Source of the DNA: Nothophaeocryptopus gaeumannii
Lineage: Eukaryota > Ascomycota > Dothideomycetes > Mycosphaerellales > Mycosphaerellaceae
DNA: 64,000 nucleotides
Direction of reading: 5' to 3'
Assembly (NCBI GenBank): GCA_031771865.1
Contig: JASISA010000040.1
Location: 62,001 to 126,000 of the forward strand
The notes under the pieces are model-generated. The model did not search any database. It was given only the letters and a program-made list of their open reading frames with translations, and had not been told where the DNA came from. Made by a program: the position numbers and the translations under genes. Of this stretch, positions 9,182-19,716 are shown piece by piece. How positions within the stretch are numbered: the first letter of the stretch is position 1; each line of letters starts with the position of its first letter.

Positions 9182-11842
9182 CTATCGCTTCAAATTGCTA
9201 TTAATGCCCTCCAACGCCGATGTGCCGTCCTGTGTTACCGGTATGCAAGCGCCGTCCCTGTCGTTAACCATTACATTCATCCTCTTCCTTCCATCATTGG
9301 TGTCCTTCGTCTCTTCCATATCTTCATTCGTATCGATTTTGTTCGTATCTGCAGTCGGTGTCGCGCCGGGCGTGTAGAATGAGTCCGGTGTCGGTGGCTC
9401 TTGCGGCGAAGCAGAAGATCTTTGTGGGGTGGTTGGAGCATCCAGAGCATCCGTGGCTGGTTCTGCTGTCTTTACGTTCTCAATTTTTCCAGTCTTCGTC
9501 TCATCGAAACCAGAATCAGTGTGCAAAAGCTCGGTTGTCTTGCTAGCAGCATCTTGGGTCTGCAAAGCCGCAACGCGCTTGTCGAGGGCTGTTGAAGTAG
9601 AGCCCTTATCGAGTGTGCTCCCAGCTTCACTAAGCGCTGGAGGAACTCGCGAGGTCTTTGCATCATGCACATCCTGCTTGTCTGCAGACTTGTCGCTTTC
9701 TCCGCCCGTTCCGTCATTTCTTGTATTCGCTGAAGTCTCCGAAACTGAAGTCGCGCTGGACATCGTCCTAGTATCATACGGATAAGGCGAGCTTCGGCGC
9801 CGTCTGCTTGATATAGGCGACCGTCCACGACTCTGCCGCCTTCTGCCAACGATCCAAGAGCCCGAAGACTCGAATTGGTAGGTGGTTGAAGCAGGATTTG
9901 AGTCGACACCAACATAAGTCACAGCAGAATCCAACGCAGGGTGTTCAGGCATGCGACGGCGTTCCCTCACATCATCAATCGTGACAGCCATGTCCGGATC
10001 AATATACTCCTTCGAACGATGTCCTGAAGAATCACTGAAGTCCGAGACCTGCAAGCCTCTCTGACTGGCGAAGGAGATACGTCGCGGAGGCGGCTGACCA
10101 GCAGTCTTTGGAAACTGGTGAAGCAGCTGGATCGCGCTTTTCCTTCCTTGTGGCCGTTCACTCAGACAACTCTTGACCATGTCGCTGTAGTAATCTGGAA
10201 TCTCGTCGTAGACATCTGGAAGAGGTCGCTCCACCCTCTCGGGTTCGTCAACCTCCTCCGCAAGCGCCCAAAGTACCATTCCAAGCTGGAAAATATCTGT
10301 CTTGACGCCAATGCACATGCTGATACGCTGTCCACTGTCAATCAGCTTACCGAGTTCCGGTGGCTCCCATCCAACAGGACAGCCTCTCCGATTGATGTCA
10401 ATAATCTGAGCATTGTCATCGTCATCAATCACGATGTTCGACAACGTAAAGTCGCCTTGAACGAAACCAGCTTCATGAATGTCTGTAAGGCCGCTGACAA
10501 TCTGCTTCGCCCACTTCGCTCTTCGATACCAAGGAAGGGAATTCGAGCCGCGAAAGTCGTAAATCATATCCACGAGCGCACCCTGAGACGCATATGAAAT
10601 GAGGAGCCCCTTGACGTGCTGTCCTCGATCGTCAGTGACCAAGCCTTTCAGTTGCACGACATTCTTGCTGCCAAGCAAAGAATCAAGTGCATTGACTTCG
10701 TAAAGGAACTCATCTACTGTGTCTGGGCCAGGGATTTCTTTCTTGATTACCACGCGGTCGGGAAGGCGAACTTTGTACACGAAGCCAGAAAGATGAGAAT
10801 CGAACTCGATAGCACTCTCATTAAAGCGCGGGCAACGAATATGGTCGAAAAGAGAGATTGCCGGGTAGTTGATGATCTCGTTCGCGTCTTCACGCACATG
10901 TACGTGCAGCTGACCATCCTCGCGAGTCGTCTCCAGCTTTAAATTGGTCACAGTGTCGTAATACTGAATTTCAGGTAAAGAGTCGCGAATAGCCTCGTAG
11001 ATGCGCAGGCTTTTGTCCCGCTGATAACAGAGCGTGGAAAGATCCGCTTCCAGTGAGTCTGGTGGCGCATCTCGATAATCCAGAGATACCGTGATACGCC
11101 TCCACTGATTCTTCTTCTCCGCATAAGTCACAAAGAACTTCTCTCGGTTTGACTTGTCTCGGAAATGCATGCTCAGATTCAAAATCCAGCACCGGTCGCA
11201 CTCTTCTTGCAAAGATGTTTTGTCAATATCATCTTCGCAGTTGGTACCGTCCTCGTCGACGATGGGGCTTTCATCGACAATCTCCGGTATTTGAAGGGGG
11301 GAAAGATTGGGCAGATTCCTAGTGTTTTTAGAAACAGAATGATCAACAGGCGGTTGGGAATCTGAAGGGACAGGATCGGAAGTAGCCGCATTTGCAACGC
11401 TAGGAGCAGAAATGGAAGGAATGGTAATCGGTGTCGGAGACAAGTGTCGACTGGTCTGACGCCGGTCGACGCTCAAGGTCCTCCGCTCATCTTGTGTAGG
11501 CTTGACCTCCAACAGTCTGACCCGCTGCTCAGACTCCTGCCTACGGAAGGTCTGAGGACGGGGTAGGGATGGAATAGCTCTCCTAACAGTCGGGACATGG
11601 TCCGGTAGACTCGTTCTCCGTGAAAAGTACACCGGTATGTTCGCCAACTCCGTCGGAGCAGTGTGCGGCAGTACTGTCTCAGCAGTGATTGGCTGAGGTG
11701 ATCGATGCCTTCTCAGCAAGTCGAAAGGATTCTTGAGCCTCGAATGCCTTCGCATACGCTTATATGGCACGTCCTCGGGCCCCATCTCTTGCAATGCATC
11801 GTCGGTGGAGGTATGGCTGGCGAATGGGAAGAGGTGCGGCAT
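9182..11842 (-). CDS. Protein kinase-like protein with altered DFG motif
   Basis: An intronless 886-residue protein. Residues 1-200 are basic, Ser/Pro-rich and probably disordered. A kinase-like domain spans about 340-590. The VAIK-type lysine (RVVIKKE, about K367/368), a candidate helix-C glutamate (E382), the catalytic-loop aspartate and asparagine (FVQGD464FTLSN469) and the first Asp of the DFG (D482) are all present. The HRD is VQGD and the DFG is DIN, so the glycine is replaced. GCPVGWEPPE follows at the position of the activation-segment end. The C-terminal 290 residues are low-complexity and acidic/Ser-rich. It may be an active divergent Ser/Thr kinase or a pseudokinase; sequence alone cannot decide. 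No clear yeast counterpart is recognised. Confidence 0.75.
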   Translation of the reverse strand: MPHLFPFASHTSTDDALQEMGPEDVPYKRMRRHSRLKNPFDLLRRHRSPQPITAETVLPHTAPTELANIPVYFSRRTSLPDHVPTVRRAIPSLPRPQTFRRQESEQRVRLLEVKPTQDERRTLSVDRRQTSRHLSPTPITIPSISAPSVANAATSDPVPSDSQPPVDHSVSKNTRNLPNLSPLQIPEIVDESPIVDEDGTNCEDDIDKTSLQEECDRCWILNLSMHFRDKSNREKFFVTYAEKKNQWRRITVSLDYRDAPPDSLEADLSTLCYQRDKSLRIYEAIRDSLPEIQYYDTVTNLKLETTREDGQLHVHVREDANEIINYPAISLFDHIRCPRFNESAIEFDSHLSGFVYKVRLPDRVVIKKEIPGPDTVDEFLYEVNALDSLLGSKNVVQLKGLVTDDRGQHVKGLLISYASQGALVDMIYDFRGSNSLPWYRRAKWAKQIVSGLTDIHEAGFVQGDFTLSNIVIDDDDNAQIIDINRRGCPVGWEPPELGKLIDSGQRISMCIGVKTDIFQLGMVLWALAEEVDEPERVERPLPDVYDEIPDYYSDMVKSCLSERPQGRKSAIQLLHQFPKTAGQPPPRRISFASQRGLQVSDFSDSSGHRSKEYIDPDMAVTIDDVRERRRMPEHPALDSAVTYVGVDSNPASTTYQFESSGSWIVGRRRQSRGRSPISSRRRRSSPYPYDTRTMSSATSVSETSANTRNDGTGGESDKSADKQDVHDAKTSRVPPALSEAGSTLDKGSTSTALDKRVAALQTQDAASKTTELLHTDSGFDETKTGKIENVKTAEPATDALDAPTTPQRSSASPQEPPTPDSFYTPGATPTADTNKIDTNEDMEETKDTNDGRKRMNVMVNDRDGACIPVTQDGTSALEGINSNLKR

Positions 11843-12680
11843 GGTCGTGTGGGCCGGTCACTGGCAAGAGGGCGACAAGTGAGGCTTCGACCAAGTCACT
11901 TGTATCGCAGCTTGCTACTGTTGTAGCTGTGGCATGTGATGCTGATGGTCGTGCTCACTCAATCGGAGCGGATGCCCCTACTCTCAAGCGCAAAGGTCGC
12001 ACAGGCAGCCTCGTACAACGTCGTATGCTGCGGGTATCCATGGGCTGTCTCATGCAAGCGGCACGGATGGGGAAGGAGCGTTCGTTTGCGTCGTGTTCTC
12101 GTGATATGTCGTGCCTCTCTGCGGGCTTCCCAATGCTCCAGACGTCTCGCAGGTGTTCACGCGGGATGACAGCAATGTAATTGAAACACGCTGTCCGATT
12201 GAGTGATGTCGTAGTAGCCAAGTGTACGACTGGACGATGTTCGGCTGATGTGAATGGGGGCCAAGCGCTGCGGCAGTCTTTCGGGCGGTGAGCGCGGCGA
12301 GAGTGACAGCCAAGCCAAGCAACAGGCCCAGGAAATTCTCACTTCGCGCTCGCACTTCCAGGCCAGCAGTAGTTCTAAGGCAGTGGCGCAGCGTTCTTTC
12401 CAGCTCGACAACAACAGAGACAACAGCGGCGGTCCACTATCGGAGGCGCCGCTCGTCTGATGTTTGCAGAAACTTGAACAAACGCTGAGCTGAGAGTCTT
12501 CAACGATTCACAGGGTCCAATCGCAACAACAAAGAGTGGAGAAGAAGTGATGTGATCAGAGCACCACCACCAACGCCGGGAAGTCATCACCCGTCCATTC
12601 CCTACGCGTCCTACGGGGGCTGGTTGGATTGACACGTTTAGATTCCTTTCCCCTTCGACCAACCAGCCTCTGAAATGCGA

Positions 12681-12693
12681 CACACACACACAC
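12681..12693. repeat. CA dinucleotide repeat
   Basis: A run of six and a half CA units in intergenic DNA. Confidence 0.9.
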
Positions 12694-12907
12694 CATGGAG
12701 AGATCCCGAGAGGCGTTCTGCGGCGTCATCGCCTCAGATTCTGCGAACTGAGCAGACTGTGGGATCCCGACGCAGCAGTCAGTCTTACAAGGTCACAGGG
12801 CCTTGTCGCGCAGCAGTGAGGCGGAGTTCGCTGGAGGACGACTTTCCACCCGTCATCCTCATCTTAGAGCATGAGCAACACACCGAGGCATTGGATCGAA
12901 GGTGATG

Positions 12908-12963
12908 CTGCTGCGAACGACAATGCTTCTGCAAACGACAATGCTGCTGCTGCTGCTGCTGCT
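12908..12963. repeat. GCT-rich imperfect tandem repeat
   Basis: Two imperfect 18-base units (GCTGCTGCGAACGACAAT and GCTTCTGCAAACGACAAT) are followed by a GCT trinucleotide run to 12963. On the plus strand this lies in a 70-codon frame starting at 12871 that would encode Ala/Asn/Asp repeats; I do not consider that frame a supported gene. Confidence 0.7.
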
Positions 12964-13812
12964 AGAACAAAACAGCCCTGTCGTTGTCGTTGGGCAGCGA
13001 GTGTCCACCGTCTGAACTGTAGCCACATCGGCTTCTTTGTACATGTTGGTTTCCTTCCTTCTCCCGATTTCATCCATTCCTAGCAGGCCACGCTCGTAGC
13101 CGCGACCGTTCACAGCATGCAGCCATCAATCACATGCGGCGGCAGCGGGGGGAAGAAGGACAGCGCACCGCACCTTGAGGTTAACTAAGCTAAGTTCTCT
13201 GATACTTTCGCCCAATCTGGTCATTTGGAAGTCGAGGCGAGACTCTCCTGCAGCTGTGCATACACGGCTTAAGACTACACTACTGTATATCGCACTTGCT
13301 CTACTGGTATGGCTATTGGCGGCCTCTATAATATGACATGCCAACAGCACGTACATGGACGCCTTCGGGTGTTGTTAGTTGTGGAAATGATGCCTACACG
13401 AGAGCTGTGCCCACTGCGCCGTTCGTTGTCAGCTTCGTAGAGACTCCGCCCGACACATTATCGCAAGTTCCATCACGGTACTACATTTCCGAACCGTTGT
13501 TCTAGCTGCGATACTCTCGGCGTATCTTCGATGGCATAAAGCGCAGACTGAACAGAAACAGGAATGCTTTTCTTAACTCAGATGCTCATATGCTTAAGAC
13601 ATGCAAGGGCTCTTGGTCTCGGTATCTTCGGTGGATCTTATGTGAACGAGTCCCGAATGCAAGCTTTCCGCGAGGCCAAGGATGAGCTCTTCGCGAGCAG
13701 CGAGCCATTCGCGGAGTCCACGTTCTGTCAGGGAGTACTGAATGAGCCAAGCAGGATTTCAGGCCCAATGGTGTGAATAGTGGGGATGTTGTCGGGGTAG
13801 CTGAAGCACGTA

Positions 13813-14721
13813 CTACCGAGCATCTTTGAGGATTCCAACGTGGATAGCGAACCCGCTGCCTTCGCTCAGCTGATCCGAGAGCTGGTCATCCGGTACTCTC
13901 CAAACTCGGAAGGTTTTGATGAATGAGGCAAGCCATTGCTCGAAGACGTCAGGCTGTCGCAGCTGCTGGACTATGACACACGCAGTCGGCTTTGCGGTAC
14001 TCTCATCTGCAGTCTGGCGAACTCGACAAATGTCCGTGCATGCCTCCACAAATGGTTCAATGAGCGCGTAGTTGTAGATGCAGTCACAGGCGATCACGAC
14101 GTCAACCCCAGCAGTCAAGCCGTTGGATTGCAGCACGCTGGCAATGTCGTCGTTCTCCCAGTCCAGCGAGAGGGTCTGAGTATTGCTGGACTGCTGTACC
14201 TTCTTGCCTTTCGACCGGGTGCTAGAGCGTACGCTGTTCATGTCGATGTTCTTTTGCAAAGTCTTCAGAACGTATGCTTGATCAGTAGCGAGATATTTCT
14301 GGACCTTCGGGCCGATGACACATGGCAGGACGCCAGAGATGCCCGCTCCAAGTTCCAACACCAGGGAGCTTGTCTCTATCATGCCAGAAGTGATGAGGAG
14401 ATTCTTCGGCGACTCCAGCCATTCCGCAAACTTTACAGAAGAGTTCCAGACTGCAGCGCCGGTGGTTCCACCATCTCTGTTTGACTGCAACATGCCCGGT
14501 GACTGCGTGATCTCGAAGTCCTTCCCAGCAATGGAAAGCTCCACCGTCGGCTTCTTGGGATCCAGCATTCCGAGATCATGTGAAGGCAGGCCATGAGAGA
14601 AGAGGTCAAATGTCTCTGTACTCAGCTGTCATTCGAGCGCTCTACATATCGGTAGCCGTCTAGGCTGACCTTCATCAACGTCCTCAATCTCTGGGCCCAG
14701 CTGGGGCACAAGGCTGTCCAT
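13813..14721 (-). CDS. RKM5: Ribosomal protein lysine methyltransferase, RKM5/METTL21-like
   Basis: Two exons give 284 residues. Exon 1 (14670-14721) encodes MDSLVPQLGPEIEDVDE. A 54-nt GT-AG intron (14616-14669) follows, and exon 2 runs 13813-14615. The splice restores the frame as GAG ACA TTT. The seven-beta-strand methyltransferase fold is marked by FEITQSPG and GGTTGAAVW near residues 50-75, the SAM-binding LVLELGAGISGVLPC, and the acidic DVVIACDCIYN post-motif. In yeast Rkm5 monomethylates a lysine of ribosomal protein L1 in the cytosol. The splice model is my own, based on family-like continuity. The gene is head-to-head with the acyl-CoA ligase. Assignment to the Methyltransf_16 family is firm; the exact target lysine is inference. 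Confidence 0.82.
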
Positions 14722-15416
14722 CTCGCGCTCGCGATGCTGTCAGGAAAGGCACTTCAATGACGATGTGGCTCTCGGTATGATTGGGATAGTAACATGTAGC
14801 AGCTGTCATTGTTGCTGTTCTTTGAGCTCGAGCGGGAATGCGAAAGCAAGCGCGACCTTTGAAGCGAAAACGTGGCTCCGTGGAGACGGGCCGCCGTTGC
14901 CGCTCTCGCAATGAGAAGCCCGAAGTGTTCTTGGTGAGATGTGAAACTGCTGCGACAATGGGCGCTCGAGACAGCGACCGCCCCTCGTCGCTCTCGCTAT
15001 CGTGTGCTCGTAAGTGTCGATGGCGGTGGTCACGCGTATGGCTGAGGGTAGAGATTCAGGCACACCTCAGGTTTCTAGGCCAATAGGAAAGGTAGGGAAT
15101 AATGTACCTGGTCGTCGTCCCCGGAACATCCGCACTTCCGTCCTCGTCGTTCGTGGACGAGGCGAAGTTGTCTCCTTGGCATCTTGAAGTGGCTGGTGAC
15201 ATCACGCTGGAGAAGCTCCAAGACGCGGCAAAGCCCAGTCTCTCTCTCGTCTCACGGTTGGCCAACAACTGTCGAAGCCGTCCAGCTTCCACCCACGTGT
15301 GCATGTCTTTTGATTGCCTCACACAATCCAACTCCCTCAGATTCCGCACTGCAAGCAACTCCCACAGCGTTACCACCAACAAAGCTCAACTAAACGCCAA
15401 CCGAAACACCGCCAGC
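14722..15416. promoter_or_regulatory. Divergent region between RKM5-like and acyl-CoA ligase genes
   Basis: About 700 bases lie between the two start codons. The half next to the ligase is pyrimidine-rich and stays open in the ligase frame from an ATG at 15102, which would add 105 unconserved-looking residues. I treat this as 5' leader. No clear TATA box is seen. Confidence 0.4.
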
Positions 15417-17621
15417 ATGGGTGACCCAATGAACCGCAAGGACCTCAAGTCCATGGTCCCGCAACCGAAGATGTACAAGAAGCCGCCGTTCACAGTCGAG
15501 GTCGAAGGCGTGGCGAAAAAGGAAGGCGAGACGATTCCCCGACGAAACATCCGCACAAAGGACGAGCTCCAAACCGTACCCGAGCCCGGCGTTGAGACCA
15601 TCTACGACATCCTGCGACGATCGAGCGAGAAGTATGGCAACGCAAAGGCCATCGGCAAGAGAAAGCTTGTCAAGCTGCATGAAGAGAACAAGAAGGTCAA
15701 GAAGACGGTCGACGGCAAAGAGCAGGAGGTTGACAAGAAGTGGACCTACTACGAGCTGTCGCCTTACGAGTTCATGTCGTTCGCCGAGTATGAGCAACTG
15801 GCACTGAAGGTTGGATGTGGTTTCCGCGCGCTGGGCATGAAGGCGCCCGACCGTGTGCACATCTTTGCTGCGACACATCCATACTGGCTTGCTACGGCTC
15901 ACGGCGCGCAGAGCCAAAGCATGCCCATCGTCACCGCATACGATACCCTTGGTGAGGAAGGACTGAAGCACTCACTCCTCCAAACCAAGGCCAAGGCTAT
16001 CTTCCTCGACCCGCATCTCCTCACCAAGCTCATTAAGCCACTGCAAGAGTCGAAGGATATTCAGCACGTTGTCTACAATGACGACGATGCGCCTACTCTC
16101 CTACAGGACAAGAGCAAGGTGCAGGCAGATGTTAAGAAGCTGAAAGACGCACATCCACACTTGACTATCCACAGCTTCAGCGACTTCATCAAGCTTGGCG
16201 AGGAGAACAAGGTCGAGCCAACCCCACCAAAGCCAGATGATCTCTGCTGCATCATGTACACTTCTGGCTCGACTGGTACACCAAAGGGTGTTTTGCTCAC
16301 TCACAAGAACGTCGTTGCCGCCATCACAGGTGTAAACATCATTGTTGGACCGTACCTCGGGCCTGGCGATGGTCTGCTCACCTATCTACCACTAGCACAC
16401 ATTCTGGAGTTTGTCTTCGAGTCAGCATGTCTCTACTGGGGTGGTATGATGGGTTACGGCAACCCAAAGACTATCTCAGACAACTCCATGCGCAACTGCA
16501 GAGGTGATATCGCCGAGTTCAAGCCAACTATCTTGGTTGGTGTGCCAGCCGTGTGGGAGACTGTCAAGAAGGGCATCATGGCCAAGGTCTCCAAGCTGAA
16601 TCCAATCGCCAAGAATATGTTCTGGGGTGCCATGAGCGCGAAGAGCTTCATGATGAACAACTCCAGCTACCTGCCGCTTTCTGGAGTCGGCGCCAGCATC
16701 GTCGACAATGTGGTTTTCAAGAAGGTTGCCGAAGCTACTGGTGGCAGACTGCGTATCTGCATGAATGGCGGTGGTCCGGTCGCCAAGGAAACCCAGCGCT
16801 TCATTTCGATGTGCATTGCACCGATGATCTCTGGATACGGTCTGACCGAAACCGCAGCCATGGGTGCTCTCATGGACCCACTCTCGTGGAACGACGCTGC
16901 TCTTGGTGAGATTCCGGGATCCGTCGAGGTCAAGCTTGTAGACTTCCCAGATGCCGGCTACTACTCCACCAACAACCCACCTCAGGGCGAGATTTGGATC
17001 CGCGGAGGTACTGTCACCAAAGGCTACCTCGACCTGGAGAAGGAAACCAAAGAGTCTTTCACCCACGATGGCTGGTTCAAGACCGGAGACATTGGTGAGT
17101 TCGACAGCTACGGCCAGCTCAAAATCATCGACCGCAAGAAGAACCTGGTCAAGACTCTCAATGGCGAGTACATCGCTTTGGAGAAGCTGGAGTCTGTCTA
17201 CAGATCATGCTCCGTTGTGGGCAACATTTGCGTCTACGCCGCTCAAGATAAGAACAAGCCAGTCGCAATTGTCGTGCCTGCAGAGCCTGCTTTGAAGCAG
17301 CTCGCAGGTGAGAATGGCATTCAGGGTCACGGACTTGAAGACCTATGCCATAACGAGAAGGTCAACAACTTGGTCCTCAAGGCTTTGCAAGATGCAGGCA
17401 AGAAGGGAGGCCTTGCTGGTATCGAGATCATCGATGGCGTTGTGCTTGCCGATGAGGAGTGGACTCCTCAAAACGTAAGTGCTGACTATCATCAATCGAC
17501 TTATAGTCCATATACTGACGTTTCAAAACAGCAACTCGTGACCTCCGCGCAGAAGCTGAATCGCAAGGGTATCCAGGAGAAGTACCAAGCGGAGATCAAG
17601 AAGGCCTATGGGGGCTCGTAA
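15417..17621 (+). CDS. FAA1: Long-chain fatty acid-CoA ligase
   Basis: The spliced product is 715 residues. The chosen start (MGDPMNRKDLKSMVPQPK) begins where family-like sequence starts. The AMP-binding signature YTSGSTGTPKG lies at about residues 281-291 and GYGLTET at about 473. The TGDIGEF and DRKKNLVKTLNGEYIALE segments that define fatty-acyl-CoA synthetases follow. The enzyme activates long-chain fatty acids with ATP and CoA for beta-oxidation and lipid synthesis, at the endoplasmic reticulum, lipid droplets or peroxisomes. One intron at 17475-17531 (GTAAGT...CAAAACAG with a CTGAC branch site) is 57 nt and stop-free, so retention would insert 19 residues without shifting the frame. Yeast Faa1 and Faa4 are similar in length. 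Which paralogue it matches is not resolved. Confidence 0.92.
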   Translation: MGDPMNRKDLKSMVPQPKMYKKPPFTVEVEGVAKKEGETIPRRNIRTKDELQTVPEPGVETIYDILRRSSEKYGNAKAIGKRKLVKLHEENKKVKKTVDGKEQEVDKKWTYYELSPYEFMSFAEYEQLALKVGCGFRALGMKAPDRVHIFAATHPYWLATAHGAQSQSMPIVTAYDTLGEEGLKHSLLQTKAKAIFLDPHLLTKLIKPLQESKDIQHVVYNDDDAPTLLQDKSKVQADVKKLKDAHPHLTIHSFSDFIKLGEENKVEPTPPKPDDLCCIMYTSGSTGTPKGVLLTHKNVVAAITGVNIIVGPYLGPGDGLLTYLPLAHILEFVFESACLYWGGMMGYGNPKTISDNSMRNCRGDIAEFKPTILVGVPAVWETVKKGIMAKVSKLNPIAKNMFWGAMSAKSFMMNNSSYLPLSGVGASIVDNVVFKKVAEATGGRLRICMNGGGPVAKETQRFISMCIAPMISGYGLTETAAMGALMDPLSWNDAALGEIPGSVEVKLVDFPDAGYYSTNNPPQGEIWIRGGTVTKGYLDLEKETKESFTHDGWFKTGDIGEFDSYGQLKIIDRKKNLVKTLNGEYIALEKLESVYRSCSVVGNICVYAAQDKNKPVAIVVPAEPALKQLAGENGIQGHGLEDLCHNEKVNNLVLKALQDAGKKGGLAGIEIIDGVVLADEEWTPQNVSADYHQSTYSPYTDVSKQQLVTSAQKLNRKGIQEKYQAEIKKAYGGS

Positions 17622-18198
17622 GGGCGAAAGATGATACGCATTGCTCACCACGGTTATGCGCTTGGATGACTACCCGAACCAAACATTGGCACGATGAAAA
17701 CGAGGAGACGACAAGCGGGCGAGCAAGGCGCATGGAGAAAAGATTGGAACCAGATTCTGCTCACTGCGGAGGGTTTGTTGTTTTCTGTAAGTTGCATCTA
17801 ATGGATAAGCTAGCAAGCGAATATTCTACTTTCCGTCATTGCCATAGGTGCATCTTACTAGGATCTCGCGTACTCGAAAGGTTGCGCTTCTCAGCTGGGA
17901 CCAACGCATCTTCGCTGATATTGGTCAAGGGAATGCCAGATCAAGACAGGGTAAAGAGTCGCTGCCCAGAAAACCCGACACGGGCAGGCCTGCAATGAGG
18001 TTCACTTCTGTATGGCTAGCGAGCGATGTTGTGCCTAGATCAGCATAGCCATGTCACGAAGTCCAACGTTGCGTATGTTTTGCACTGACATCTCTCGTTC
18101 ATCAAGCCATGTACAGATGAGAAGACGTCTTCCTGCCTCGACTCATCCTCTCAGCAGGCCTACACAACGCAACACATTACAATAATCCACTCTCAGCA
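17622..18198. other. Intergenic region
   Basis: 3' flank of the acyl-CoA ligase gene and upstream DNA of the sulfotransferase-like pseudogene. No protein-like frame or repeat is seen. Confidence 0.45.
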
Positions 18199-19046
18199 AT
18201 GACCCGCAAGAGTGACCTCCCACCACGCGTCTTCCTCGACCCACGCGGTCGAACAAGAACGGTAGACATGAAAGTCCTCTGCTGGGGAATGCCCCGTTCC
18301 GGAACCGAGTCGCTTTGCAAGGCTCTGGAGATTTCTGGGCTTTGAATGTTATCATCATACGTCTACCTCCCAGTCCTTCAAAACGAAGATCAAGGACTAA
18401 ACTGAGATTTGTAGTTTTCCACGCTGGCAAGCGCTGTACAACCCTCGCGCAAGTCGATTCTGGACAGAAGCCGTCGAAGCGAAGTACGAGAATAGAGGAA
18501 AATTGTGGGGAAGGGAGAAGTTTGCTTGGACTTTGGGGGATCGTGAGGGGAGTGAGTGAGTGTTGTGAAGGATGATCGGCGAGTGTTTTCTTGGAGATTG
18601 AGGCGTTTTGAGAGATGTGGTTGCGACTCTGAGACTATGGAGAGTGTTTAACTCAAAGAGGAGCCTTTGACAGTGTCATCGACTGGGTGGAGATACGTGC
18701 TAGAAAGCGCACATTCGGGCACATCAGAAAGAGAAAAGATGTGGAGAGACACATTGACCTTACTGTTGGACCTTCGCTTCGTTTCTTGGAATGCTCGCTA
18801 ACGGGACACTCTATCTATCACCAGGCAGTGACAGACTTCTCAGCCGCCGTCTTTCCCATCGAAATGATCGAAGCCTACCCGGACGCCAAAGTCATTCTCA
18901 ACAGCCGGCCATATGAGAAGTGGTATGGATCCTTCGAGCAGACGATGCAGAGTGTCAGTGAGCGATGGCTGTTCTGTATCTTGAGGTGGTTTGGGAGCGA
19001 TCGGCGGTATGCGATCTCTATTACTTTAACAAACCCTTCTCTTTAA
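18199..19046 (+). pseudogene. Sulfotransferase-like (Sulfotransfer_4 type) pseudogene
   Basis: From the ATG at 18199 (second ATG at 18268) the frame reads MKVLCWGMPRSGTESLCKAL. This is the 5'-phosphosulfate-binding loop seen in fungal proteins annotated as P-loop or sulfotransferase-like. At about 18332-18334 one extra T breaks it: dropping that base continues the family-like ILGFECYHH. A later segment gives FWTEAVEAKYENRGKLWGRE, and another gives QAVTDFSAAVFPIEMIEAYP then DAKVILNSRPYEKW, both hallmarks of the family. Between them lie a TAA at 18398-18400, which may be inside a short intron, and at least one unresolved frame change that no clean GT-AG intron explains. The C-terminus is short. 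Either a decayed gene or an assembly indel is possible. Confidence 0.65.
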
Positions 19047-19152
19047 ACCAGCGACCCAATATGGCTGTCGTGGTGGGATTAACACTTATTGGCGGCGGGA
19101 TTGGGGCTCTGAAAGCATGGTCTAGGGTTTGGAGATAGTATCGTCCGCGATC

Positions 19153-19716
19153 TTAACGGCTCTCGTCGTCTGATGTTCGCTTCAGGTCGGCAAGCTTGAT
19201 TTCCTGTGCCGTGCTAGTCAACTGCTTGAGCTTCAACACGCTCAGCGAGGCCATAGCAGCAAGCAGGATCCAAATTGGAATGGTGAAGGCCCTGGCGGTT
19301 CGCCAGTGGGAACGGCGGTCAGCATAGTCTTGTTTTTGAGGAAAGAGATCACCTACTGCCATGACACATGACCTCTTGAGCCATCCGTTACGGTCTTCTG
19401 GAATGTGGTGCTGTATCTGGCAAACCCAGGACTCAGAGGTAAAGCTCTGAAGAGAGGATGTAGTATTGGTCCATCGCCAAACTGGATTTCGGTTCTCCAT
19501 CGCCCATGCGTAGATGAGTAGAGTGAAGACGAATGTGGCGACTATCGATTGGAAAGCAGAATTGGTGAGAGCAATGTATCGATCATTCTGGGCTGACGTT
19601 AGCTGACAGCCGCAATATGCTGTGCGCGAACAAGTATTACCTTTTGCATCGACTGTTTTTGCAGGCCACGTGGGTTGCTTAGGATAGACACAGCCACTGC
19701 GATAGGGCCAAAGCAC
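19153..19716 (-). CDS. Hypothetical small membrane protein
   Basis: An open frame of about 187 codons has two credible transmembrane segments. One is at about residues 54-74 (SAFQSIVATFVFTLLIYAW) and one at about 145-165 (FTIPIWILLAAMASLSVLKL). A hydrophilic loop lies between them and a short charged tail follows. There are several cysteines near the N-terminus. The true start is uncertain because the frame opens at a stop about 30 codons upstream and no clear ATG is present; an upstream exon may exist. I do not recognise the family. Confidence 0.35.
   Translation of the reverse strand: MLWPYRSGCVYPKQPTWPAKTVDAKGNTCSRTAYCGCQLTSAQNDRYIALTNSAFQSIVATFVFTLLIYAWAMENRNPVWRWTNTTSSLQSFTSESWVCQIQHHIPEDRNGWLKRSCVMAVGDLFPQKQDYADRRSHWRTARAFTIPIWILLAAMASLSVLKLKQLTSTAQEIKLADLKRTSDDESR

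Larger units (their letters stand above)
11843..13812. other. Long intergenic region with simple repeats
   Basis: Nearly 2 kb upstream of the kinase-like gene, reaching the 3' end of the methyltransferase gene. Overlapping frames up to 138 codons exist on both strands, but none looks like a protein. It contains a CA repeat and a GCT-rich imperfect repeat, listed separately. It probably holds a long 5' leader and promoter for the kinase-like gene. Confidence 0.4.

Noticed and set aside
15102..15416. In-frame 105-residue N-terminal extension of the acyl-CoA ligase
   Set aside because: Not family-like, pyrimidine-rich and Ser-rich; the Met at 15417 begins the sequence typical of the family.
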